From Pseudarthrobacter sp. C4D7 (GTDB taxonomy: Bacteria > Actinomycetota > Actinomycetes > Actinomycetales > Micrococcaceae): DNA of 64,000 nt. The stretch spans positions 186,001 to 250,000 of the forward strand of contig NZ_JABFMW010000002.1 in NCBI RefSeq assembly GCF_013359725.1, in the 5' to 3' direction. A program made the translations under genes and the position numbers. The notes beneath the pieces were generated by a model. That model was not told the DNA's origin. It saw only the letters and a program-made list of their open reading frames with translations, and ran no database searches. Positions 52,254-60,199 of the stretch are shown here, piece after piece; within the stretch, counting starts at the first letter, position 1, and the number at the start of each line of letters is the position of its first letter.

Positions 52254-53255
52254 ATGAGTTCGCCAGCTTCCCGCCCAGTCCCTCCTGCCGCTGCCAACCC
52301 GATTAACCTGCGTGGCGCCGTCGACCTTTCCGCCCTGAAACGCCCTGCTGCTCCGGCCGGTGCTGCGCCGTCAGGCACACCTCCCGCGGGACCGCCCGCA
52401 GGTGCGGCGCAGGCAGGACAGCCGGATGCCGGCGGACCTGAGCTCAAGGTCGAGGTCACCGAAGCAAACTTCCAGCAGCTGGTGGAACTTTCGGCCAAGG
52501 TCCCGGTGGTGTTTGCCCTGTGGGCCTCCTACTCGCCGGAGTCCGCCAGGATGGTGGAGACGCTGGACCGCGTTGTTGCCGCCTACGGCGGCCGGCTGGT
52601 CCTCGGCGCCGCCGATATCGAAGCCTTCCCCCAGCTTGCGCAGGCATTCCAGGTGCAGGCCGTTCCCACTGCCGTTGCGGTCCTGAAGGGTCAGCCGGTC
52701 CCGCTTTTCCAGGGCTCGGCGGAGGAGCCGCAGGTGCGCAGCCTCTTTGACGAACTCCTCAAGGTGGCCGCCGCCAACGGTGTTACCGGAAGCCTCGACG
52801 CCGGAGGTGCCGGTGAACCGGAGCCCGCACCGCTGCCGCCGCTGCACCAGGCGGCCTACGACGCGATCGAAGCCGGCAACTATGCCGCCGCCGCCGAGGC
52901 CTACCGCCAGGCGCTCAGGGAAATGCCGTCGGACCATGAAGCCAAGGCCGGGCTGGCCCAGGTGGAGCTGATGGACAGGATGCAGTCCCTGTCGGCCCCG
53001 GACAGTGAAGCGCTGCGCTCCTTGGCGGCAACGGAACCGGACAACCTTGACGCCCAGCTGGGGGTGGCAGACCTGGATGTTGCCGGCGGCCACGTCGAGG
53101 ACGCGCTGAACCGGCTGGTGGCCTTCATCGGCAGGAACTTCGGCCCCGAGCGTGAAACCGCGCGCGTGCGGTTGCTGGAGCTGTTCGAGGTGGTGGGCTC
53201 CGGGGACGACCGCGTCGCCAAGGCGCGGCAGGCGTTGGCCCGGGTGCTGTTCTAG
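52254..53255 (+). CDS. Thioredoxin-fold/TPR co-chaperone-like protein (YbbN/CnoX type) without active cysteines
   Basis: A 333-residue cytosolic protein. A Pro/Ala/Gly-rich N-terminus (1-62) leads to a thioredoxin fold at about 65-175 and TPR-like helices from about 200 (AAYDAIEAGNYAAAAEAYRQ) to the end. The usual CxxC is replaced by SPES in WASYSPES, so it cannot do dithiol chemistry. The closest architecture is YbbN/CnoX, which holds unfolded clients and passes them to GroEL or DnaK. Its stop shares a base with the GTG of an Old Yellow Enzyme gene. Confidence 0.85.
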   Translation: MSSPASRPVPPAAANPINLRGAVDLSALKRPAAPAGAAPSGTPPAGPPAGAAQAGQPDAGGPELKVEVTEANFQQLVELSAKVPVVFALWASYSPESARMVETLDRVVAAYGGRLVLGAADIEAFPQLAQAFQVQAVPTAVAVLKGQPVPLFQGSAEEPQVRSLFDELLKVAAANGVTGSLDAGGAGEPEPAPLPPLHQAAYDAIEAGNYAAAAEAYRQALREMPSDHEAKAGLAQVELMDRMQSLSAPDSEALRSLAATEPDNLDAQLGVADLDVAGGHVEDALNRLVAFIGRNFGPERETARVRLLELFEVVGSGDDRVAKARQALARVLF

Positions 53256-54352
53256 TGCCGGCCCTGTTCCAGCCTTTGGCGCTCCGGTCCATGGAGCTGC
53301 AGCACCGGGGCTGGGTTTCGCCCATGTGCCAGTACAGCTGCGACCCCGACGACGCCCCGGGTGTCCCGACCGACTGGCACCTGGTGCACCTGGGCGGGTT
53401 CGCCGTGGGCGGCGCCGCAATGATCCTCACGGAAGCCGCCGCGGTAAACGCCGAGGGCCGGATCAGCCCCCGCGATGCCGGCCTGTACAACGACGAGCAG
53501 GCGGCGGCCTGGCAGCGGATCATCTCCTTCGTCCACCGTAACGGCGCGGCCGACACCAAAATCGGCGTCCAACTGGCGCACGCCGGCCGGAAAGCGTCCA
53601 CCTACTGGCCGTTCTCCGGCAAGCAGGGCAGCGTGCCCGCTTCCGACGGCGGATGGGACACCGTAGGTCCGTCCGCCTCTGCCTTCGAAGGCTACGCAGC
53701 TCCCGCAGCCATGTCCGTGGAACAGATCCACGGCGTCATCGCCGATTTCGCCGCTGCCGCCGAACGTGCGGTGGCCGCCGGTTTCGACACCATGGAGATC
53801 CACGGGGCGCACGGCTACCTCCTGCACCAGTTCCAGAGCCCGCTGATCAACCAGCGTGAGGACGAGTGGGGCGGGGACGAAGCCGGGCGCAACCGGCTCA
53901 TGCTGGCCGTGGTTGATGCGGTCCGCGCCGTGATTCCTGACTCGATGCCCCTGTTGCTTCGGATTTCGGCCACTGACTGGGCACCCGGTGGAGTGGACCA
54001 GGCAGCATCGGTCCGGCTGGCCGGCCAGGCGGCCGCCCAGGGTGTGGACCTGGTGGATGTCTCCAGCGGCGGGGCGGTGGCCCATCAGCAGATCAAGCCG
54101 GGCCTGGGGTACCAGACCGGATTCTCTGCCGCGATCCGTGCGGAGACCGGAACGCCTACCGGCACGGTGGGCCTGGTGACCACGCCGGGCCAGGCGGAAC
54201 ACGCCATTGCCACCGGCCAGGCCGACGGCGTCTTCATTGCCCGGGCTGCGCTGCGCGATCCCCACTGGTGGCTCAGGGCGGCGTTTGAGCTGGGCCACGA
54301 ATTGGCGTGGCCGCCCCAATACGAGCGGGCCATCCCGCGGCGCACGTTCTGA
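53255..54352 (+). CDS. NADH:flavin oxidoreductase/Old Yellow Enzyme (YqjM-like)
   Basis: A 365-residue FMN-dependent TIM-barrel ene-reductase. YqjM-class features are MCQYSCDPDDAPGVPTDWH with the active-site cysteine, QLAHAGRKAS, and HGAHGYLLHQFQSP, which hold the substrate histidines and FMN contacts. It reduces alpha,beta-unsaturated carbonyls, probably as part of electrophile or oxidative stress defence. GTG start sharing a base with the upstream stop, so it is co-translated with the YbbN-like protein. Confidence 0.9.
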   Translation: MPALFQPLALRSMELQHRGWVSPMCQYSCDPDDAPGVPTDWHLVHLGGFAVGGAAMILTEAAAVNAEGRISPRDAGLYNDEQAAAWQRIISFVHRNGAADTKIGVQLAHAGRKASTYWPFSGKQGSVPASDGGWDTVGPSASAFEGYAAPAAMSVEQIHGVIADFAAAAERAVAAGFDTMEIHGAHGYLLHQFQSPLINQREDEWGGDEAGRNRLMLAVVDAVRAVIPDSMPLLLRISATDWAPGGVDQAASVRLAGQAAAQGVDLVDVSSGGAVAHQQIKPGLGYQTGFSAAIRAETGTPTGTVGLVTTPGQAEHAIATGQADGVFIARAALRDPHWWLRAAFELGHELAWPPQYERAIPRRTF

Positions 54353-54380
54353 GCCGCACCCGTGGACGCGGTGGCACGGC

Positions 54381-54659
54381 ATGACACGCCCTGACGGGAC
54401 AGTCCCGCCCACCCCGGTTGGCCGGGAGCTGGAAGCGAAGATCCTGGAACTGCTGGCAGCCCGGGCGGCGACCTCCACCATCTGCCCGTCCGACGCCGCG
54501 AGGGCAGTAGGCGGCGACGACTGGCGCGACCTCATGGAACCGGCCCGGGAAGCGGCGCGGCGCCTGGTTGACGCCGGCCAGGTCCACATCACCCAGGGCG
54601 GGTCCGTCGTCGACCCTGCCACGGCGAAGGGGCCCATCCGGATCCGCAAGGCTCCGTGA
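54381..54659 (+). CDS. DUF3253 protein
   Basis: A 92-residue cytosolic protein with a winged-helix-like pattern: ILELLAARAATSTICPSDAA, then WRDLMEPAREAARRLVDAGQ and a short beta hairpin. It matches the small DUF3253 family found near oxidoreductase or S-adenosylmethionine genes. ATG at 54381, 28 bases after the Old Yellow Enzyme stop. No function is known; DNA binding is conceivable from the fold. Confidence 0.75.
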   Translation: MTRPDGTVPPTPVGRELEAKILELLAARAATSTICPSDAARAVGGDDWRDLMEPAREAARRLVDAGQVHITQGGSVVDPATAKGPIRIRKAP

Positions 54660-54669
54660 CGGCCGGCTG

Positions 54670-56547
54670 TCAGCCCAGCAGGTCGTCCACGTAGCACCAG
54701 CGCCATTCCTCGCCGGGTTCGATGCTGCGCATGACGGGGTGGCCTGTTTCCTTGAAGTGGCGGCTGGCGTGCCGCCCGGCCGAAGAGTCGCAGCAGCCAA
54801 CGTGTCCGCACGCCAGGCACATCCGCAGGTGCACCGGAGCGGTGCCTTCCCGTTCGCAGCCTGCACAGGTTGGGTCCTCGGGAACCGGTGACGGCATGGC
54901 GGACGTCAGGTGGTCGCAGGCGCCGCCGGGCTGGGAGAGCCCCTCTCCGCCGCCGGCCGCATCGGCGGAACCGAGTTCGTTGAAAGAGGCATCCAGCATG
55001 GATTCCTCCACGTCCAGCCGTTCCAGGACTTCACTGAGGACCTCGTGGGCAAAGTCCCCGCCGCGCCTGAGCTCCAGGACCTTCCCGCGCTCAGCCTCCA
55101 GCATGGCCATCCGCAGTTGGGCGTACCGCTGGCTGGGGGTGGCCGACTCGGCCGCGGGCCTGCCCAACCGCTCCCAGGCTGCCAGTCCCCGCTCCTGGGT
55201 CCGCCGCCGGAGCATGTCCATGACTTCGGGCGGATCACTGTCGCGGCGGAGCTCCTCCAGCCGCTCCATGCCCGCCGTGGTGGCCAGCTGCATCAAGGAT
55301 GCCTGGTTCAGCGCGTCCTCGCGCCGGTCCGGTCCCGGCAGGCCAAGCGTCCGGACCAGGACCGGCAGCGTAAAGCCCTGCAGCACCAGCGTGCCGCCCA
55401 CCACCACCATGGCGGCCAGGACCAGGACGTTGCGGTGCTCCAGGTCGTCGGGAAGGGTCAGGACGGCGGCCAGGGTGACCACGCCGCGCATGCCCGCCCA
55501 GGACACGATAGCGGGGAACTGCCACGGCGGCGCGGGATCCTTCCGCTGCACCGATGGGATCAGGCGGGGGAGGTAGGTGGCGGGGAAAACCCAGATCGGG
55601 CGGAGCACCAGCACGGCCAGCAGGATCACGGCGCAACCCAGCCATACCCGGCCTGCCCCGAGCGAATCATCCTGGACGCTGTCGATGATGGTCCGGACCT
55701 GCAGCCCGATCAGCAGGAACACGGCGTTCTCCAGCAGGAACTGCACGGTGTCCCAGTTGCTGCGGGCGCTTTGCCGCGCCGCGCCGTTGGGCATGGACGG
55801 CGCCTTGGTGCCCATCACCAGGCCGGTGACGACGACGGCGAGGACGCCCGAAGCGTGGATGGCCTCCGCCGGGAGGAAGGCAACGAACGGGGCCATCAGC
55901 GAAGTTGAGGTGTTGATGGCCACGTTGCTGACCCTCTTGCGGATTTCGGTGAGCACGTAGGCGGCGGCGAGGCCCACCACCAGTCCGCCGCCGGCCGCCA
56001 CCACAAAACCGCCTGCCACATCCAGCGCCGACACCGAACCGGCGATCGCAGCCACAGCCGCGCGGAGGCATACCAGCGCGGTGGCGTCGTTGACTAGGGA
56101 CTCACCTTCGAGGATGTTGACGATCCTGCGGGGCATGCCCACCTTTCGCGCGATCGCCGTGGCCGCGACGGCGTCCGGAGGAGCCACGACCGCCCCCAGG
56201 GCGATGGCGGCGGCCAGGGGAATTTCCGGAAAGAGCCACCAGACCACCACACCCACGCCCAGGGTGCCGAAAATGACGTAACCCACCGAGAGCAGCCCAA
56301 TGGAGCGGCGGTTCGACGTGAAGTCGAACAGCGACGTGCGGAACGCGGCTGCATAGAGCAGCGGGGGAAGCAGGCCAATGAGGACCAGCTCGGGGTTCAG
56401 CTCCACCGGGGGGAAGAACGGCAGGAAGGACCCTGCCACGCCCGCCAGGACCAGCAGGAGGGGAACCGGAAGGTTGAGCTTCCTCCCCACCGCGCTGCCG
56501 GCGCACACTACCGCAACGATTACCAGCAGGCCCAGCGCAATGTCCAT
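54670..56547 (-). CDS. CPA1-type Na+/H+ antiporter with C-terminal UBP-type zinc finger
   Basis: A 625-residue protein. About 12 spans fill residues 1-400 with the ion-binding segments GAVVAPPDAVAATAIA and LEGESLVNDATALV, so Na+/H+ exchange is likely. A charged helical cytosolic linker (about 420-540) leads to a ZnF-UBP domain in the last 80 residues: CAGCEREG, RMCLACGHVGCCDSSAGRHA and HFKETGHPV. Such fingers bind the free C-terminus of ubiquitin in eukaryotes; the bacterial ligand is unknown. The ATG at 56547 is preferred over 56592 because the first span follows it directly. Confidence 0.88.
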   Translation of the reverse strand: MDIALGLLVIVAVVCAGSAVGRKLNLPVPLLLVLAGVAGSFLPFFPPVELNPELVLIGLLPPLLYAAAFRTSLFDFTSNRRSIGLLSVGYVIFGTLGVGVVVWWLFPEIPLAAAIALGAVVAPPDAVAATAIARKVGMPRRIVNILEGESLVNDATALVCLRAAVAAIAGSVSALDVAGGFVVAAGGGLVVGLAAAYVLTEIRKRVSNVAINTSTSLMAPFVAFLPAEAIHASGVLAVVVTGLVMGTKAPSMPNGAARQSARSNWDTVQFLLENAVFLLIGLQVRTIIDSVQDDSLGAGRVWLGCAVILLAVLVLRPIWVFPATYLPRLIPSVQRKDPAPPWQFPAIVSWAGMRGVVTLAAVLTLPDDLEHRNVLVLAAMVVVGGTLVLQGFTLPVLVRTLGLPGPDRREDALNQASLMQLATTAGMERLEELRRDSDPPEVMDMLRRRTQERGLAAWERLGRPAAESATPSQRYAQLRMAMLEAERGKVLELRRGGDFAHEVLSEVLERLDVEESMLDASFNELGSADAAGGGEGLSQPGGACDHLTSAMPSPVPEDPTCAGCEREGTAPVHLRMCLACGHVGCCDSSAGRHASRHFKETGHPVMRSIEPGEEWRWCYVDDLLG

Positions 56548-56593
56548 GAGGCTAGTTTCGCACCCCGGAGCACCGGCCCCCGGACAATCCAAC

Positions 56594-56599
56594 TAGGCT
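56594..56599 (+). promoter_or_regulatory. -10 element of the ABC transporter operon (leaderless)
   Basis: TAGGCT, six bases before the ATG at 56606. Confidence 0.5.
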
Positions 56600-56605
56600 G
56601 GCACC

Positions 56606-57400
56606 ATGAGTGCTCCCATCCCTGACCAGGCATCCAGTCCCGGCACCGTGGCTGCCCTGTCCATCCGCGGGCTGGCCAAACGCTTCGGTGGCAAGATCGC
56701 CGTGGACGGTATCAGCCTGGAAGTCCCGGCGGGTTCGTTCTTCGGCATCGTGGGCCCCAACGGTGCCGGTAAGACCACCACCCTGTCCATGGCCACCGGC
56801 CTCCTGCGGCCGGACTTCGGCACCGCCGTGGTGCACGGCGTGGATGTTTGGCAGCAACCCCTGGAAGCCAAGCGGCTCATGGGAATCCTGCCCGACGGCG
56901 TCCGGTTGTTCGACCGGCTCACGGGAGAGCAGCTGATTACCTATGCCGGACTGTTGCGCGGCATGGACAAAGCCGTGGTGGCTGCAAGGGTAGGGGAGCT
57001 GTTGGCCGCCATGGACCTGGCCCAGGATGCAGGAACCCTGGTGGTGGACTACTCGGCTGGCATGACCAAGAAGATTGCCCTGGCCTCCGCCCTGATCCAT
57101 GCCCCCCGGCTCCTGGTGCTGGACGAGCCGTTCGAGGCCGTGGACCCAGTATCAGCCTCAAACATCCGCTCCATCCTGGACCGGTACGTGGACTCGGGCG
57201 GAACAGTGATCGTCTCCAGCCACGTGATGGACCTGGTGCAGCGGATGTGCGACCACGTTGCGGTGGTGGCCAAGGGACGGCTGCTGGCGGCAGGGACCGT
57301 CGATGAGGTACGCGCCGGCCTCTCCCTTGAGGACCGGTTTGTCCAGCTCGTCGGCGGGCACAGCCACACGGAAGGCCTGGAATGGTTGCGCACCTTCTAA
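56606..57400 (+). CDS. ABC transporter ATP-binding protein
   Basis: A 264-residue ATPase. Walker A is GPNGAGKTT, the signature region is DYSAGMTKKIALA (a diverged LSGG), Walker B is LLVLDEPFEAVD, and the H-loop is VSSHVMD. The pattern fits export-type ABC-2 systems. Coding overlaps the permease gene by 19 bp, so the two form one unit with a transcript that is probably leaderless. The cargo is unknown. Confidence 0.9.
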   Translation: MSAPIPDQASSPGTVAALSIRGLAKRFGGKIAVDGISLEVPAGSFFGIVGPNGAGKTTTLSMATGLLRPDFGTAVVHGVDVWQQPLEAKRLMGILPDGVRLFDRLTGEQLITYAGLLRGMDKAVVAARVGELLAAMDLAQDAGTLVVDYSAGMTKKIALASALIHAPRLLVLDEPFEAVDPVSASNIRSILDRYVDSGGTVIVSSHVMDLVQRMCDHVAVVAKGRLLAAGTVDEVRAGLSLEDRFVQLVGGHSHTEGLEWLRTF

Positions 57401-58953
57401 GGCTCAAGCTCACGCTGCTCCGCAATGGACTGCGCCGCAGCCCGTGGCAGCTGGTGGGCATGGCCATCGCCGGGCTCTATGCGCTGGGCGTGGTGGCAAC
57501 CCTTGTCATCGCCCTGGTCCTGCTGCGCAAGGCCGGGTTGGAGACCGCCCACACGGCTGTGGTTCTGGGGGGCTCCGCCGCAGTCCTGGGGTGGGGCGTT
57601 GTTCCCGTCGTGGCGTCGGCCACGGACATGACCCTCGATCCGGCCCGCTTCACCACTTTCGCGGTTCCCATGAAGCAACTGCTCGCCGGCCTCGCCCTGG
57701 GCGGCCTGATCGGCATTCCCGGGCTGGCCACCGCGCTGGTGGCACTGTCCACGGTAGCCACGTGGTCCAGGGGCGTATTCCCAGCGCTCGCAGCCCTGGC
57801 CGGAGCGTGCCTGGGCGTCATGACCTGCATCGTCCTGGCCAAGGTGGTTACCACCGCCACGGCGGGCCTGGCCGCATCCCGCCGCTTCAAGGACATCAGC
57901 GCCATTGCCTTCATGGTGCCGCTGGTCCTTCTTGGCCCCATCGTGGCGGGGGTGGGCCGCGGCATCTCCGCCTCCACGGGTTTCCTGCCGGAGTTCGCCC
58001 ACACCCTGTCGTGGACGCCCCTGGGCGCCCCCTGGTCACTTGGCGGCGACGTCGCGTCCGGCAGGCCTGGCCAGGCCGCCGTGAAGCTGCTGCTGTCCGT
58101 GGCCGTCATCGCAGCGCTGGCCTGGTGCTGGAAGCTGCTGCTGGAACGGGCACTCGTCACCCCGGCCTACGCCGGCACCGGGAAGCGCAGGGGCGGCCGG
58201 CTGGGACTGTTTGGCCTGCTGCCGGCAAGCCCCGCCGGTGCCGTCATGGCACGGTCGCTGACGTACTGGCTCCGAGACCCGCGCTATTCCGCCTCGCTGG
58301 TGGTGGTCCCGCTGCTTCCGGTGGTGCTTGGTTTCCAAGGGGCGCAGACCGGCAGCTACGGCAGCCTGGTTTTCCTCGCCCCGGTGACCGCCTTCATCCT
58401 GGCCTGGTCCATCTCTGCCGACGTCTCCTATGACAACACCGCTTTTGCACTGCACGTGGCCACCGGCGTCCGCGGAGTGGCAGACCGGCTGGGCCGTGCA
58501 CTGGCCTGCCTGACCTTCGCCCTGCCCGTGGTGCTGGTGTTCTCCGTGGGGTATGCGGTGTTCACCGGCAGCTGGACAGGGCTGCCCGGCCAGCTGGGGC
58601 TCAGCCTGGGGATTCTTTTCACGGGCCTGGGCCTGTCCTCGGTGGTATCGGCCCGGTACACCGTCACCGTACCGTTGCCCGGGGACAGCCCGTTCAAGAA
58701 GCCTCCCGGCAACGTCGGCCAGACGTTGGCCGTGCAGTTCGTGGGGATGCTGGTCCTGATGGCCCTGGTCCTGCCCGAGGCCGCGCTGCTGGTCACCCAG
58801 GCCGTTACCGGCAACATCCTGTTCGGGTGGCTGAGCCTCGCCGTGGGGATCATCCTGGGCCTGGCACTTTTCGCCGCCGGCGTCCGGCTGGGCGGGAAGT
58901 GGCTGGATTCCCGCGGGCCGGAACTCCTCGCGCAGGTCACCGTCAACCGCTGA
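57382..58953 (+). CDS. ABC transporter permease (about 12 spans)
   Basis: A 523-residue membrane protein whose two halves each have about six spans, the size expected for a fused export permease. No soluble domain or substrate site is recognisable. It starts at the ATG 57382 inside the end of the ATPase gene and has a basic first loop (RLKLTLLRNGLRRSP). The next gene, nagB, begins 21 bases later, but a functional link is not clear. Confidence 0.85.
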   Translation: MVAHLLRLKLTLLRNGLRRSPWQLVGMAIAGLYALGVVATLVIALVLLRKAGLETAHTAVVLGGSAAVLGWGVVPVVASATDMTLDPARFTTFAVPMKQLLAGLALGGLIGIPGLATALVALSTVATWSRGVFPALAALAGACLGVMTCIVLAKVVTTATAGLAASRRFKDISAIAFMVPLVLLGPIVAGVGRGISASTGFLPEFAHTLSWTPLGAPWSLGGDVASGRPGQAAVKLLLSVAVIAALAWCWKLLLERALVTPAYAGTGKRRGGRLGLFGLLPASPAGAVMARSLTYWLRDPRYSASLVVVPLLPVVLGFQGAQTGSYGSLVFLAPVTAFILAWSISADVSYDNTAFALHVATGVRGVADRLGRALACLTFALPVVLVFSVGYAVFTGSWTGLPGQLGLSLGILFTGLGLSSVVSARYTVTVPLPGDSPFKKPPGNVGQTLAVQFVGMLVLMALVLPEAALLVTQAVTGNILFGWLSLAVGIILGLALFAAGVRLGGKWLDSRGPELLAQVTVNR

Positions 58954-58974
58954 CAGTTCCAGGAAAGGAAGACC

Positions 58975-59751
58975 ATGGAAGTTGTGATCCTCGGCGGCAG
59001 GCAGGCTGGAAAGCTTGCGGCAGACGCCATCGAACATTTGCTCCGCCGCAAGCCGGACGCGGTGCTTGGCCTCGCCACGGGCTCCTCGCCGCTGCCGGTC
59101 TACGATGAGCTCGCCGCCCGCCATGAACGGGGCCTGGACTTCAGCCGGGCCTCGGCCTTCGCGCTCGATGAATATGTTGGCCTGCCGGCCGGCCACCCCG
59201 AGTCCTACCGGGAGGTGGTCCGCCGGGAATTCACCAGCCGCGTGAACATCGCCCCGGGGAACGTCCACGGGCCCGACGGATCCGCCGCCGACATCCCTGC
59301 CGCCTGCGCAGCTTACGAAGAGGCCATCGCGGCAGCCGGAGGGATTGACCTGCAGCTGCTGGGCGTCGGCACCGACGGGCATATCGGCTTCAACGAACCA
59401 GGATCCTCTTTCACGTCCCGGACCAGGATCAAAAGCCTCATTGAGCAGACACGCCGGGACAATGCCCGGTTTTTCGGCAGCCTCGCCGAGGTGCCGCACC
59501 ACGTCCTCACCCAGGGGCTGGGAACCATCATGGCGGCGCGCCACGTGATCCTCCTCGCCACGGGCGCGCAAAAGGCCCAGGCCGTCAGCGATTTCATCGA
59601 GGGGCCGGTGGCCGCCGTCTGTCCCGCATCGATCCTTCAATTCCACCCGCACGCCACCATCCTGCTGGACGAAGCAGCCGCTTCGGCCCTGAAACTCGCC
59701 GATTTCTACCGCCATACGTATGACAACAAGCCTGCCTGGCAGGGGCTGTAA
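58975..59751 (+). CDS. nagB: Glucosamine-6-phosphate deaminase
   Basis: A 258-residue enzyme turning glucosamine-6-phosphate into fructose-6-phosphate and ammonia, a step in amino-sugar use. The phosphate loop is LGLATGSSPLPVYDEL, and the active-site region is SAFALDEYVGLPAGHPESY. The GVGTDGHIGFNEPGSSF signature (about residues 126-142) is complete. AGGAAAGG precedes the ATG. No nagA, transporter or regulator is adjacent. Confidence 0.95.
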   Translation: MEVVILGGRQAGKLAADAIEHLLRRKPDAVLGLATGSSPLPVYDELAARHERGLDFSRASAFALDEYVGLPAGHPESYREVVRREFTSRVNIAPGNVHGPDGSAADIPAACAAYEEAIAAAGGIDLQLLGVGTDGHIGFNEPGSSFTSRTRIKSLIEQTRRDNARFFGSLAEVPHHVLTQGLGTIMAARHVILLATGAQKAQAVSDFIEGPVAAVCPASILQFHPHATILLDEAAASALKLADFYRHTYDNKPAWQGL

Positions 59752-59856
59752 CACGGCCCGCGGGAACCCCGGCAGGGAGCAAAAAAATGCGACGGCGGCC
59801 GGTTCCGGACCCCGGCGCGGGCGTGCCGCCGTCGAACGCCCGGCCGCCGGAAAGGC

Positions 59857-59862
59857 TAAGAT
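59857..59862 (+). promoter_or_regulatory. -10 element of the DUF3039/helicase pair (leaderless)
   Basis: TAAGAT, seven bases before the ATG at 59870. It overlaps an upstream in-frame ATG at 59861, which argues for the later start. Confidence 0.5.
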
Positions 59863-59869
59863 GGATGCC

Positions 59870-60199
59870 ATGACTGACATGACGGACCCTCTCGAAAACG
59901 ACCCGATGCGCGAGCTTTCCGGGGCAGGAACGTCCACGGCCACCATTGAGCGCGAGGAACTGCGCCAGGAAGTGGAACCAGGGGACCGGGAGCGCTTTGC
60001 CCACTACGTGCGCAAGGAAAAGATCATGGAGTCCGCCCTGACCGGGGAACCAGTCATCGCCCTGTGCGGCAAGGTCTGGACGCCGGGCCGGGACCCGCAG
60101 AAATTCCCGGTCTGCCCCGAGTGCAAGGACGTCTATGAGGGCCTCCGGCCGGGCAATGACGGCGGGAAGGGTCCGGGAGACTCGGGCAACAACAAGTAG
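59870..60199 (+). CDS. DUF3039 protein
   Basis: A 109-residue actinobacterial protein. A central RFAHYVRKEKIMESALTGEP and a C-terminal CGKVWTP...VCPECK pair (two cysteine pairs, likely a zinc ribbon) are the family core. The stop shares a base with the helicase GTG, so the pair is co-translated. The family often lies beside this type of helicase; a helper or regulator role is inferred only. Confidence 0.8.
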   Translation: MTDMTDPLENDPMRELSGAGTSTATIEREELRQEVEPGDRERFAHYVRKEKIMESALTGEPVIALCGKVWTPGRDPQKFPVCPECKDVYEGLRPGNDGGKGPGDSGNNK

